From positions 17,026,092 through 17,090,091 of the forward strand of contig OX465109.1 of the NCBI GenBank assembly GCA_949987565.1: a DNA stretch of 64,000 nt, written 5' to 3'. The position numbers were made by a program, and so were the translations under genes. A model generated the notes under the pieces. It did not search any database and had not been told where the DNA came from. It saw only the letters and a list, made by a program, of their open reading frames with translations. Positions 54,611 to 64,000 of this stretch are shown here, one piece after another; the first letter of the stretch is position 1; each line of letters begins with the position of its first letter. The DNA is from Luidia sarsii (Eukaryota > Echinodermata > Asteroidea > Paxillosida > Luidiidae).

Positions 54611-55591
54611 CTTCCACCGGTTTATTTTTTTGGACGAAGCCCAGACCGGTACGATAACTCCAAGCACTTGAACCTGTCACATCTACTTAAATTAAAACCC
54701 CTTAGAACCCCACGCAACGATGCCATTCCCACCTATCTCTATTTAGACAGCGGGTTATGAAGATATGAGTGGTGTAACCCCTTATCCCCGGCTATATACC
54801 CATGGCAGTGTACTCAGTTGTGAGGGAAAACACGCTGCCGATGTATACCGCCAAGTGGTCGAGTCGAGATAAAGACACTGACCTTTTATCGTAGAGCGCA
54901 GACGTTATACGGGCAGTTCTGACAGCCCTATATAGACAGGCCTGTAAGAATGCCACGCTTCTGAAACTGACAGTCCCTTGCCGATTGCAGCCAGTCACGG
55001 CAAAGGCTTTGCACTCCCTTAAAGGTTAACAGAACCGTACAAGCAGAATGCACCCGGTGTTATTAATCGGTAATGCAAGGGGGGGGGAAGAAAAGACTGA
55101 AAATTAGCAACAGATGCGTGGGCAAACACTGCACTTGACTGTTTCATCGATTTCTGTTGACCGTGACCCAATTTCATAGCTTCCTAAATCCGCTAAGCAT
55201 GAACAAGTCTTCCTCGTGTACATAGGATTACAAATCACATTGCGGATTCGTTTTCAATTGGGTTTGGACGGTGTTCTTCTTTGTCATTGCTAAGCATGAA
55301 CCAAAATAGCTCATAGGCCTATATGTCGTAGGGAAAATACAAATTTGACCAAGCTTAGTTTATTTTTTATCCCTAGAGTCCCATACTATCGAGATCCCTG
55401 GATAGGTATCTCAGGACTACTGGGTGATCTTTCTATTGAGCAGATTAAAAGAGAAACACAGTCGAAGACTGGTTTCACCAGGCTCCTAGGAGTCCTGACT
55501 CATATGAAAACTAAAGCTTCAAAATGAGGACCTAAACTATAGTGTACTGTACAAAAGTGAGGGATTGTGTTGGCGAGGTGATCCTATATAT
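54611..55591. other. No recognised feature
   Basis: Unique-looking sequence with a G-run near 55078-55087. No supported gene. Confidence 0.4.
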
Positions 55592-55823
55592 AGCCGTTTA
55601 CGAAACGAAGGTTCTATTAGGCTTCGGTGATGTTTCTCTTTACCGTTGTATAATGCCACAGGCATCTAGAAACAAGCGTTCGGCCCCAGTTTCTCCGTAT
55701 ATTCGTCAAGCCAACAAACCTTCAGAATTTCGGTGACGAACCACAACCTGCGTTTGTTCAGGTTTTGTCAGATGGAGACGAAGCCTGAGCCCGAGCCCGA
55801 TCCGTGGCTCCGTATCAAGGGCC
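55592..55823. mobile_element. MITE-H copy 2, degraded
   Basis: GCCGTTTACGAAACGAAGG at the left, AAACAAGCGTTCGGCCCCAG and AACCACAACCTGCGTTTG inside, and GACGAAGCCTGAGCCCGAGC at the right match 60748-60997. The outer right terminus is replaced. Confidence 0.75.
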
Positions 55824-55837
55824 TAGAAGTCTTGACT

Positions 55838-56372
55838 TTTAATTATTCAATGGGAAGATCGGAAAACATCGATGTCCACAGATTTACTTCTATAATTTCA
55901 CACAGTTTGTAGATCAGTCACGAAAGAATCCTCAAATTGCAATCTGACGGTCTGGGATGCTGTATACTTTTCGATCTTCACACAAACATCGACAAACAGT
56001 TTATTACTCGCGAGTAATAAACTACTTCTTACACTACAGGCTGACACGTAAACCGTGACGGTTTTCATTTGCCCGTTTTTCTACCTTCTCAGTTTACCAT
56101 TTGAGCTAAAACCTTAGCAGGATTGTTCCTCTTGGATATTTTTTTGAATGGTTTAACCCACAAGCTGCGGCAATCTTTGGATTTTTACCAATGTTGTATA
56201 GGGGCAAACGAAAACCGTGACGGTTTTCATTTGCCCGTGTTTCTACTTTCTCAGTTTACCATTTGAGCTAAAACCTTCGCAGGATTTTTTCTTTTGGATA
56301 TTTTTTTGAATGGTTTAACCCACAAGCTGCAGCAATCTTTGGATTTTTACCAATGCTGTATAGGGGCTTTAA
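55838..56372 (+). mobile_element. MITE-B copy 5 with a 162-bp tandem duplication
   Basis: The block from AAACCGTGACGGTTTTCATT to CAATGTTGTATAGGGGC (56050-56205) is repeated at 56212-56367, so the element carries two right halves in series. The left terminus is eroded; the right end is intact (GGGGCTTTAA). TTACTCGCGAGTAA, a 14-bp palindrome, lies at about 56014. Confidence 0.88.
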
Positions 56373-56716
56373 TCAAGGAGCTCTATGCAATTATGCCCAC
56401 GGTGTGTGTAATATTTCTACCTTCTATCCCAGAAAGCGGTCCTCTCCCTCTGCCTTTCAAAATGTTGGATTGTTCAAGCCGTTTTCGTCAGCCAGTCGTG
56501 GGAAGGCAACAGCTGCCACACTGTTGTATTTTATCTCGACTGGTACAAACAATCGGCCAATTTATGTTGTTTGGGGGTGTTGCGTTGTACAGGGGCGCGT
56601 ACGTGCCCGTCGATGTGCACCTATGCAAGAAATTAGTATGGTTCGTCTGCGCTCGAACCAAACCCAGTTGGGAAGGAAGCCGTGAAGAAATATTATAATA
56701 GGCCTATACAGTTATA

Positions 56717-56746
56717 CCCCCCCCCCCCAAAAAAAAAAAAAAAAAA
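56717..56746. repeat. C-run/A-run junction
   Basis: Twelve C followed by eighteen A; on the minus strand this is T-run to G-run, the same polarity as the other five junctions. Confidence 0.95.
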
Positions 56747-56864
56747 GTGTGTGCGTATTGTTTCGGCTGAACGCATTTCAAACAGTCGTTCCGTTGGTCC
56801 TGCTTTCAGTCTTAAATAAAAAAGGTATTTTTTTTTGTTTACTGATTTTACGGTATTCCGGGAG

Positions 56865-57215
56865 TTAAAGTCCCAATGCCACATTGGGGAGATCAGAAAA
56901 CATCGATGTCCACAGATTTCCTTCTAATTTACACAGTTTGTAGATGGTCATGATTAAATCCTCATGTTGAAATCTTTCGGTCTGGGATGCTGTACTCAAA
57001 CATCGACAAATTACTCGCGAGTAATAAACTATTTCTTACACTACAGAATGGTGCGAAAACCGTGAGGAGTTTTTGCCTTTTTTCTACTTTTTCAGATTAC
57101 CATTTGAGCTAAAATATTCGGAGGATTTTTTTTTTTAATTTTTAAATGTGCAATGGTTTAACATACAAGCTGTGGCAATCTTTTGACCTTTACCAATGTT
57201 ATACAGGGCCTTTAA
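56865..57215 (+). mobile_element. MITE-B copy 6, complete
   Basis: TTAAAGTCCCAATGCCACAT at the left and CAATGTTATACAGGGCCTTTAA at the right, 351 bp. The internal blocks are as in the other copies, with a small deletion after GATGCTGTAC. Confidence 0.9.
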
Positions 57216-58371
57216 ATCCTACGATATCTGCAATATTCCCACCGCTGTTCTTTATATTTCGGTTTGGGTCTCATTTCTAAATGCACATGCGTTCCCTTGC
57301 TTTGATATCATGCATGATTAGTCGACATCACAATAGCGACTTGTTTGTCCAACCATGGCACACACACATACCGTGTTATTTACACGCGCATGCGCAGCAG
57401 CTCTCCAACGACCCTGCACCATTTTTACCGCCACTGTTGCAACGAACGAAACAAGACTGCGGCATTCACTATAGAGCTTATAGAATTGAGTTTTATACGT
57501 CTAGGTATAATTCCACTCGAATCGCCGGTTTTGCGTTTCGTTTTAATTCGATGTGCAGGCTCTATTTTCACATTCTTTGTTATGAATGCAGTTTGATTTG
57601 CTCCGGGTCCGACCCTCTCCCTGCGTCTCAATATGTTGCTGCTAAAAAGAGAATGAGCAATGTCATTTCGTCATTCCTGGCAGAATTCCAACGATAATTC
57701 AGGATCCTGGTTTTTACGAGGCAGTCAATGCGATCAGCGGTTGGCTTTCGAAGTACCGATTCTACCGGCAATGGTCCATGATTATGTGCACCTGCCTGTA
57801 TAGGACGGCATCAATTGCCACGGTTTAATTTAATGCCATCGTTATACACTCGGCATTGGTGGTAATACGCCCCTTGATGTTATCAAAATGGTCGTAGTCT
57901 CATAGACCAGTCGTTTTGCGGGTAAAAAATAATGTTTTGTTCACATTCTATGCCTCCAATAAACGGATAGAACTGAGTCCAGATGGGAAGATACGGACTA
58001 ATTCCACGTCCCAGGATTGCAGTATTTCTTCCCTTAATGGATGTAAATGGGAAAAAAAAGCTGATTCGATTTCCCATTGCTCGATCCTTGTTTTTTCGTG
58101 CACTTTCAAAATGGGGATTAGGCTAGTTGAAGATTCACGTCAAGGCGTAGCTCTTTAGGAGTGCCGGGTATCGAACCTTCTTATAACTGACTGAATTACC
58201 AGCCTACAACCTTGCTCTTTGGTTTAATAGGCTCAGCTATAACAATGGGTAAGATTCAGGAATCAATGTCAATAGTGTCCGACACTTTGCAATTGGAAGT
58301 CACAATCAAGTTCCTGCTCGGCCATGCACTTACTGCATTCCTAAAAGAAGCAATTCAGGGAGCCCCATACA
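57216..58371. other. No recognised gene
   Basis: Unique-looking sequence. An open frame at 57281-57697 has ordinary composition, but no domain or splice support. Confidence 0.35.
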
Positions 58372-58450
58372 CGCTTCGATCCCAGCAGGACCTCTCTCAT
58401 ATACAGCCTTTGAGGAAGGTCTTGCTAGGTTCGATACGTCTGTCCCTCAA
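58372..58450. mobile_element. Palindromic pair of stem-loop motifs, second example
   Basis: CGCTTCGATCCCAGCAGGAC, then CTCTCTCATATACAGCC, faces TTTGAGGAAGGTCTTGCTAG, then GTTCGATACGTCTGTCCC. It has the same head-to-head layout as 43437-43520, but the terminal GAAACGTC is altered to GATACGTC. Confidence 0.6.
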
Positions 58451-58736
58451 AAAAAAAAAAAATTTCAGATTTCCATTTTGGTCATTTCAGTCAATGTGCG
58501 GTTTGCACATATTTTATGTACATTTTTTTCTGCAATTCTCCAAAGATCAACATCTCTTCAAGATTAGCATTTAAAAACCAATTATTTCCTATCTATATTT
58601 CAGATAAAACTGAAAAAACTGTTATTGTTGATAAAATGGCAAAACAAAATTGACTGTCAAAGTTTTCTTTACCATTTTTAAAAATTCAAAAGTTCCCAGT
58701 CAGTTTTTCATTGATTTGTTTTTTTTCTTATAGATA

Positions 58737-58776
58737 TATATATATATAGAAAGATAGATAGATAGATAGATAGCTG
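58737..58776. repeat. (TA)n/(GATA)n microsatellite
   Basis: TATATATATATATATA followed by AGAAAGATAGATAGATAGAT. GATA repeats are common in animal genomes; no function is implied. Confidence 0.9.
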
Positions 58777-59179
58777 GGGATATCTTATTCTCCTGCATGT
58801 TGTCGAAGTGCTGCTCAACATTCGAATGAAAACTGAATGCCTTTTTACAGAGGGGAATAGTTTACACAGCTGTCGGGCCGATAATATTCAATACTGACGT
58901 GAAGTCTATCACCATGCAGTCGGCATGCATAGAACCAGCGCTGTACACACAGGTGTTGTCCAAATGAACGCGAGGCATTCCCGCCTCTCAATGAGTCGTG
59001 AAATGATGCTGAATATCAGAAAAATATTAGATTTTAGAATTGACTTTTTTTTAATAATAGAGGTGAACAGATGCTACTTTGATAAGTGGTATTTTAGGTT
59101 CTTTGTACTAACCGCTTTATCTCAGTTTTTTTTATATATTTTATATATTTTTGGGAACAAAAAAAAAGGCAAAGGGAGC

Positions 59180-59440
59180 TGTGCATTGACCGGGACTTGA
59201 ATCCGAGACCTCTGGATTAACGTACCAGCGCTCATCCACCTGAGCTATCCAGCCCTTGGGTGGCGGCCTTCCCTTAGTCAACTTTAGTCTGTGCCAGGAT
59301 GGATGCCGCCAGTCAGAAGCAATTCAACCATTAACTGCCGTATATCTCCAGGGATCACACCCCTATAGCTTTGTGATGTAAACAGCCAATTATTGTTGTA
59401 AACCTGTCCACAGCAGTTCGGGATTTGCACCAAATCGATG
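59180..59440 (-). mobile_element. tRNA-derived SINE S2, well preserved
   Basis: The minus strand gives GTGTGATCCCTGGAGATATA, CGGCAGTTAATGGTTGAATT, GCTTCTGACTGGCGGC, GGGCTGGATAGCTCAGGTGG, ATGAGCGCTGGTACGTTAAT, CCAGAGGTCTCGGATTCAAG and TCCCGGTC. Box A (TAGCTCAGGTGG) and box B (GGATTCAAGTCCC) are clear. The loop between the CTGG and CCAG arms is too long for a tRNA anticodon. Confidence 0.8.
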
Positions 59441-60076
59441 CAACTAGTTTGGCATGATTTTAAATCTTCAGACTCCCTGAATAAAAAGTACAAACGAGGG
59501 GTCGGTCGCCTTATTTTGTGGGGCCCAAACCCCTTAATTAGGCCTATAGCGACGCGTCGTCAAAAATGGGTCTTTCCCCTAAAAGACCCGAGGCTCACGC
59601 TTTCAAAATAGTGTCGGCCGGGAAACCTGAAGCGCAATTTTTTTTTTTTTTGGGGGGGGGCTAAGGGGTGTTAGTCGAGTTCTGAGTCGTTTCAGCAATC
59701 CTTTTCTTTCCCTCGTCTAATACGTCTGTAGTGAAAAGTTTAAGAGATGCAGTTTGGGTCACGACATTTGAAGAGGATTTCGGAAAGGGCAATACATGTA
59801 TGAAATATTAGCTTATATATCCTGTATCTATATATCTGCCATGAATACAACACATACAACCCACCGTCATTACTCTTTGCTTAGGATCAGGATCGATCAA
59901 GGCTTTTGTAAGTTAGTCTGTTTGACCTTTTTTGAACCGATAGACCGGGAGGTATAGTCGGTGCAGAAATAGTTCGACTGAAATTCGCCTCAACACGGGA
60001 TGGCAGCGCAACTCAGTGCAAAATACGAAAATGGTCAATTGCTCATGGTCGAAATTAACAAGTTTCTAATACTAGT
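59441..60076. other. No gene; T-run/G-run junction at 59638-59660
   Basis: Fourteen T then nine G. The rest is unique-looking. Confidence 0.6.
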
Positions 60077-60325
60077 TTGTCACTAATCCCTACCCTACTC
60101 CTTGCCCTTCTCTTTGATCTTTCCCCCTCCCTCTCACTAATCCCTACCCTACCCCTTGCCCTTCCCTTTGATCTCTCCCTACCAGCCTCACTCTTTGTCC
60201 TTTGCTTCTCATCCGTGTCCTATTCACTCTCTCCCCCCTTCCTTCGTGTACATGTATCTGTTTTGTCCTTGTCACTCTGCCTTTGAGAAAGGTCCTGCTG
60301 GGATCGAAACGTCAGGCCCACTAAA
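60077..60325 (+). mobile_element. Dispersed family G, copy 3
   Basis: Two pyrimidine-rich sub-repeats (TCACTAATCCCTACCCTACT and its second copy near 60139), then CTTTGCTTCTCATCCGTGTC, then TGTACATGTATCTGTTTTG, ending in the stem-loop motif at 60279-60317. It is the reverse complement of 9246-9500. Confidence 0.8.
60279..60317 (+). ncRNA. Degenerate hammerhead-like stem-loop (family G terminus)
   Basis: GCCT, TTGAGAAA, GGTCC-TGCTG-GGATC, GAAACGTC, AGGC. The outer GCCT and AGGC pair perfectly, where hammerhead stem I would be, and GGTCC/GGATC makes a stem II with one G-U. The GAAAC-GTC side is canonical, but TTGAGAA in place of CTGANGA loses core bases, so catalysis is doubtful. The same motif is at 43473-43511, 6611-6646 (decayed), 17543-17580 (minus) and 9248-9276 (minus, decayed). 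Confidence 0.4.
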
Positions 60326-60747
60326 TTTTAAGTTTCTAATACAATCATTTAAAGAAAGGCTTAAAAAAAATATATAAACGCAGTCGAAACCCGTTTGTCT
60401 TAAAATCCACCTCATTGTCTAGTCTATTTCTCAATTTTTCGGATCTGTCAGTGTGTTTATTTTGTATTTTTGTTTTGTTTTTGGAAGGGGGGTTTCAGCG
60501 TCACGGCACTGGCAGTTATTCAACGCTATTTTGTTTTAGCATTGGAGGCATGTGGAATTCATCCAACGAGTATTGGTTGCATGATTCTTGAAGGTATGCG
60601 CATATCATACGACGATTATAGGCAATACTAGTGAATGACTATTACATCTATCAGGAGAGGTGCACTGGAGCGATCATAAAGACATGCTCTCCGCCCGAGA
60701 TACATGGGAATTCGTGCGCTTTCGTGACCTCTAAGCGTCAGTGGTTC

Positions 60748-60997
60748 TAAGGCCGTTTTCGAAATGAAGGCTAAGGCTCGGGCTTAGGCTTCGGTCATAT
60801 TAATCCTATACTCGTGATTATATCACAGTCATGTAAAAACAAGCGTTTGCCCCCAGTTTCCTGGTGAATACACTGTTCCTTTCAAGCCAACGAAACCTTT
60901 AAATTCGGAAACAAACCACAACCTGTATTTTCAGGTTTTGTCAGACGGAGACGAAGCCTGAGCCCGAGCCTAAGCCTTCATTTCGAAAACGACCTAA
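60748..60997. mobile_element. MITE-H copy 1 (about 47-bp inverted termini)
   Basis: Left: TAAGGCCGTTTTCGAAATGA, AGGCTAAGGCTCGGGCTTAG, GCTTCG. Right: CGAAGCCTGAGCCCGAGCC, TAAGCCTTCATTTCGAAAAC, GACCTAA. The arms are near-perfect reverse complements. TA ends suggest TA target duplication. It is 250 bp and non-coding. Confidence 0.9.
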
Positions 60998-61368
60998 GGG
61001 AGTTGAACGATTTCCATACCAAAAAATTTACGGTTCGAATCACGCGTTCGAATCACGCGGATGTATATTATACGTGGAACGCGCGCGTCTTCGATCGAGT
61101 GGTCAAAAAATTGTCCAATGGAAATACCCCGATTCGATATACCGGTATTTTTGCATGCGCTTCCGCGGATTGGGACCGCGCCTATACGGACGTGCTAAAT
61201 TAGCCTTTGGCGGTCAGGTGACGTCTTGCGGACAGCCTCTTCACCGTTTTCCCCCCGCGGAGAGATTTGAGCGATTCCCAGCCGCGCCGTGTGCCGGTCA
61301 GTCTGCGGACGCGAGCCAGTCGCATAAGCGATGCCAGATATCCTCCAACAGTTCGCTTCCATCTGCTC

Positions 61369-61402
<34 letters not shown>

Positions 61403-61654
61403 GGGGGGGGGGGGGTGTCCCGCTAATCCAGAGGACGTGATTGGCCTCGTCATTCCGTTAGACTGGATAGGCGAGGCTGTGCTTTTGTCCCAGAGGGACC
61501 CTGGACCAAGGTCTTCCTATATTCATCTCTCAGTAATTAGTTATGTGATACCACTATACACATCCGCGCCGCGGCCTTTTTTCCCCCCTCAACCCTTTTC
61601 TTTTTCTTTTTCCTCTCTGAGAGGGGAATTAAGGTTTGATGACAACGTCGAGTG
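60998..61654. other. No confirmed gene; T-run/G-run junction at 61371-61415
   Basis: Thirty-one T followed by fourteen G. Sequence upstream (61080-61360) is CpG-rich. A direct repeat, GAATCACGCG, occurs at 61036-61045 and 61049-61058. Confidence 0.6.
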
Positions 61655-62585
61655 TAACGACTGTCGACTCTGTTTCTCTGTCTGCCTGTCTGTCTCTTCC
61701 CTCTGCCCCCTTGCCCTTTTCCTCCCCCCTCTCCCTCTCCCGCTTACCCTCTAACTTTCTGCCTCTCTCCATCTCTCCTTCTCTCCCTCTATCCCTCCCT
61801 CCCCTCCCTCCCTCTCTCCCTCTCTCCCTCTCTCTATCTCCCCTTCTCTACCTCCCTCCCCCTCTCCCTGTTCATTGTCCTCCTGCATCTCTCCCCCTCT
61901 CCATGAACCTCTCTCCCTCTCCCCCTCTCCCTCACTATCTCCCTCCTCTGTCTCCTCTCTCCTCCTCTCTCCCTCTCCCCTTCTCCCTCACTATCTTCCT
62001 TCTATGTCTCCTCTCTCCCCTCTCTCCCTCTCCCCTCTCCCTCACTATCTCCCTCCTCTGTCTTCTCTCTCCCCTCTCTCCCTCTCCCCTCTCACTCACT
62101 ATCTCCCTCTGTCTCCTCTCTCCCCTCTCCCCCTCTCCCCTCTCCCTCACTACCGGTATCGCCCGCTGTCTGCTCTCTCCTCCTCTTTCCCTCTGTCCCT
62201 CTCCCCCTCTCCCTCCTCTGTCTCTTCTGTCACCTCTCTCCCTCTCTCCCTCTCCTCTCTTCCTATTTCCCCTTTCTCCCCTCTCTTCCCTCTTTCCTTC
62301 TCTCCCTCTCTTCCTATACATCCCTCTCTCCCCTCTCTCTCACTCTCCCCTCTCCCTCCCTGTCTCCCTCTTCTGTCTCCTCTCCCCTCTCTCCCCATCC
62401 CCTCTGCTCTCTCCCTATCTTCCCTATCTCCCCTCTCTTTCCCTCTTCCCTTCTCCCCCTCTCTCCCTATTCTCTCTTCCCTCCATTCTCTTCCCTCTTC
62501 CCCCGTATATTCATGTATATCGCTCTCGCTCTCTGTCTCTCTTTCTGTCTCCCTTAACCTCTCCACGTCTCCCTTTCTCTGTCTT
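61655..62585 (+). repeat. Pyrimidine (CT)n tract, about 930 bp
   Basis: TCTCCCTCTCCC-type repeats. A 65-75-bp sub-period is visible: CTCACTATCTCCCTCCTCTG with CTCCTCTCTCC recurs at about 61931, 61987, 62041 and 62096. All long frames here (Ser/Leu/Pro or Glu/Arg/Gly) are artefacts. Confidence 0.95.
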
Positions 62586-62599
62586 TTTTTTTTTGAAAT

Positions 62600-62900
62600 A
62601 AAATAAAAGCCCGCTGCTTTCATTTTGGGAAGCCCAGACGCAATATCCACGGTCAAGGGCATCCAGGGCTCTCGCTCGAAGCTTTTGTTCAACCAGCTAT
62701 AGGCAGCCAGGAACGCAACGCGATATACAACACGGAGCGCATATCTATCTCCGCGTGGCCCAGGAATGGAGGGCATCGAAGGACCCCTGGTTCCAGTCCC
62801 ATCGATATCCTCCCCACCGCTGAGCCATCCCGCAAATAAACAAAGGAATACGATTCCAACAAACAGCACCCAACACCGTGTAGATATCCCCCCGGGATTG
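62600..62900 (-). CDS. Possible coding segment, unidentified
   Basis: On the minus strand a frame without an ATG start encodes a hydrophobic stretch (VLFVGIVFLCLFAGWL), then GPSMPSIPGPRGDRY, then VAFLAAYSWLNKSFEREP. A hydrophobic segment followed by a proline/glycine turn (PSIPGPRG) is reminiscent of the N-terminal anchor and hinge of microsomal cytochrome P450s, but what follows is not P450-like. The frame then runs into the CT tract. Splice signals are weak. Confidence 0.15.
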
Positions 62901-62972
62901 TGGAAGGTACCGGCTACACAAACAAGTCAAACTAGTTACACCATCTGTACGCAAATTCGTCAATTACTCGAT

Positions 62973-63442
62973 TATGCGACCCGGCACAGCGACATGAGGA
63001 ATATCCCACCAAAACACTTTTCCAGTAAACAACGCCTGAAGTCAAAGTATCTTCTCAATTCGATTAAAAATCTTTTTTTTTTGTATTTTTGGAGAGTTAA
63101 TGTATTGGAGGATGTTATGTCCAAAGGATTTTTTCGAAATCCGTCTGTAAATTAAAAAAAAAAAACCGAGGATTTCGGGGAGTGTTTGTGCACTGTTTTC
63201 ATGAAAATGTAAAGTTCCTGCCTTTTTGAATGGCCGCTTTCGAGGAGTTAGACTGGTGCTGCTATATTGTGTCTGGTGCCAAATGAACGAGCGAAGTCCC
63301 CCTGTACTATTTACAACAAAGTTCATACGGAATTAAATTTGATATCATTCAAAAGCTAATGGTATACTCTTTCACATCATTAGAAAATCTGAAAGTCTCA
63401 AAAGTGGGATTTATTCCTCATTATCCTGTGCAGGGTCACATA
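62973..63442. mobile_element. MITE-C copy 2
   Basis: TATGCGACCCGGCACAGCGA at the left and CTGTGCAGGGTCACATA at the right. It matches 2461-2898 in order and content, with about 30 extra bases near 63030-63065. It is 470 bp long. Confidence 0.85.
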
Positions 63443-63819
63443 TCTGGAGGTGATTACCGGTATCTAAGCAGGCGCAGTGTACGGATTTCTTCAAGAACGC
63501 CCTCGGGTTTCAGCCTGCTAAGGTCGTCATTGATTTGTGTCCTCTAAATTTTAATAACTGCAGATCAACCCTCCGGGAAGAGCAGTTATTAAAAAGGACA
63601 GATTGTGCAACCCCTTGATTACTCATTATTCTCGTGTTTTCGTATCCAGTGCTTTTCTTTCCAAACACCGACAAGGGGATAGAATATTGATGACGTTCAT
63701 CATTCTGTCCGGTACTGTGGCCTTTTTGTCCCGACCATGCACCGGGTGTTTTATCAGTTGGTCCGAATGTCGCCAAGGTCGATCCAAACGTAGCCTCCCG
63801 TATCCAGTCCTAGCGGTCG
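63443..63819. other. No recognised feature
   Basis: Includes a small inverted repeat (TTTTAATAACTGC ... GCAGTTATTAAAA, 63549-63561 and 63581-63593) that could form a 13-bp hairpin. Otherwise unique-looking. Confidence 0.5.
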
Positions 63820-63887
63820 ATTTTTATGACACGCATCCTAGCTGTGCGATCAATCGCACGAGAGATGCACAGACACCAGCAATGTGA
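63820..63887. mobile_element. Element E fragment
   Basis: GTGCGATCAATCGCACGAGA, then GATGCACAGACACCAGCAAT, matches the middle of element E (compare 27900-27935). The ends are missing. Confidence 0.55.
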
Positions 63888-63920
63888 CCAAGGAGGTATT
63901 ACATAGGCGCCTCCTTGGTA

Positions 63921-64000
63921 AGGCCTCTTGTCAAAAAGATCATCGGTTGGCTGCAGGTTGAATTCATCCGACCGATACAATTTCCTCCGGTAGAAAGCCG
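63921..64000. mobile_element. Element F copy 2, cut by the window edge
   Basis: AGGCCTCTTGTCAAAAAGAT, CATCGGTTG, then GGTTGAATTCATCCGACCGA and TACAATTTC. The second part matches the reverse complement of 27638-27671, so this copy differs internally from copy 1. It continues past the window. Confidence 0.75.

Noticed and set aside
57281..57697. 138-codon plus-strand gene
   Set aside because: Composition is ordinary, but there is no domain, splice or promoter support; likely a chance open frame.
62600..62900. Cytochrome P450 first exon
   Set aside because: Only a hydrophobic segment and PSIPGPRG are suggestive; no ATG, weak splice signals, and downstream residues do not fit the family.

Overview
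This window looks like non-coding, repeat-saturated nuclear DNA of a metazoan, most likely a marine invertebrate. An echinoderm or another invertebrate deuterostome is my guess, from overall texture only. The reasons are TTAGGG-type repeats, tRNA-derived SINEs with Pol III box B motifs, many short inverted-repeat transposons (MITEs), long microsatellites, and no bacterial gene organisation. No complete gene can be read. The long open frames lie almost all in tandem repeats (trinucleotide 3.6-4.3 kb, 11-mer 15.5-16.0 kb, 97-mer 30.7-32.2 kb, hexanucleotide 49.3-50.2 kb, purine/pyrimidine tracts at 46 and 62 kb).

Layout. 0-14 kb: tRNA-like SINE pieces, a foldback element with a hammerhead-ribozyme-like loop, a 640-bp ATC array, MITEs, and a 6-copy array whose unit is the tail of a SINE (12.25-12.8 kb), ending with interstitial telomere-type repeats (14.0-14.26 kb). 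15-23 kb: three minisatellites (11-bp; TTGG-type with a 50-58-bp higher-order period; 81-bp satellite) and one GC-rich promoter/first-exon-like spot (19.33 kb). 23-34 kb: several MITEs, a LINE remnant, a nested insertion with target duplication (27.5 kb), a 213-bp tandem array, a 97-bp minisatellite and a perfect 60-bp inverted repeat enclosing a hammerhead-like motif (33.6 kb). 35-46 kb: a SINE repeated head-to-tail about every 312 bp (38.6-39.6 kb), TTAA-flanked MITEs, and four exon-like open segments (39.8-40.3, 41.8-42.0, 43.6 and 44.6 kb). 46-64 kb: GA tract, TCTGCC array, more MITEs and SINEs, CT tract, and second copies of families seen in the first half.

What ties the window together is the mobile DNA. 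At least ten dispersed families occur two or more times here: MITE-A (3), MITE-B (6), MITE-C (2), MITE-D (2), MITE-H (2 plus fragments), element E (4 plus a fragment), element F (2), SINE S1 (2 plus tail fragments and a tandem array), SINE S2 (8 loci), family G (3), and the foldback FB (2 intact plus fragments). The most notable theme is a recurring motif ending in GAAACGTC after a short stem-loop. In two FB copies it follows CTGATGA or CTGAAGA, which resembles the minimal hammerhead ribozymes known from Penelope-like retroelements. Family names used here are labels for this window only.
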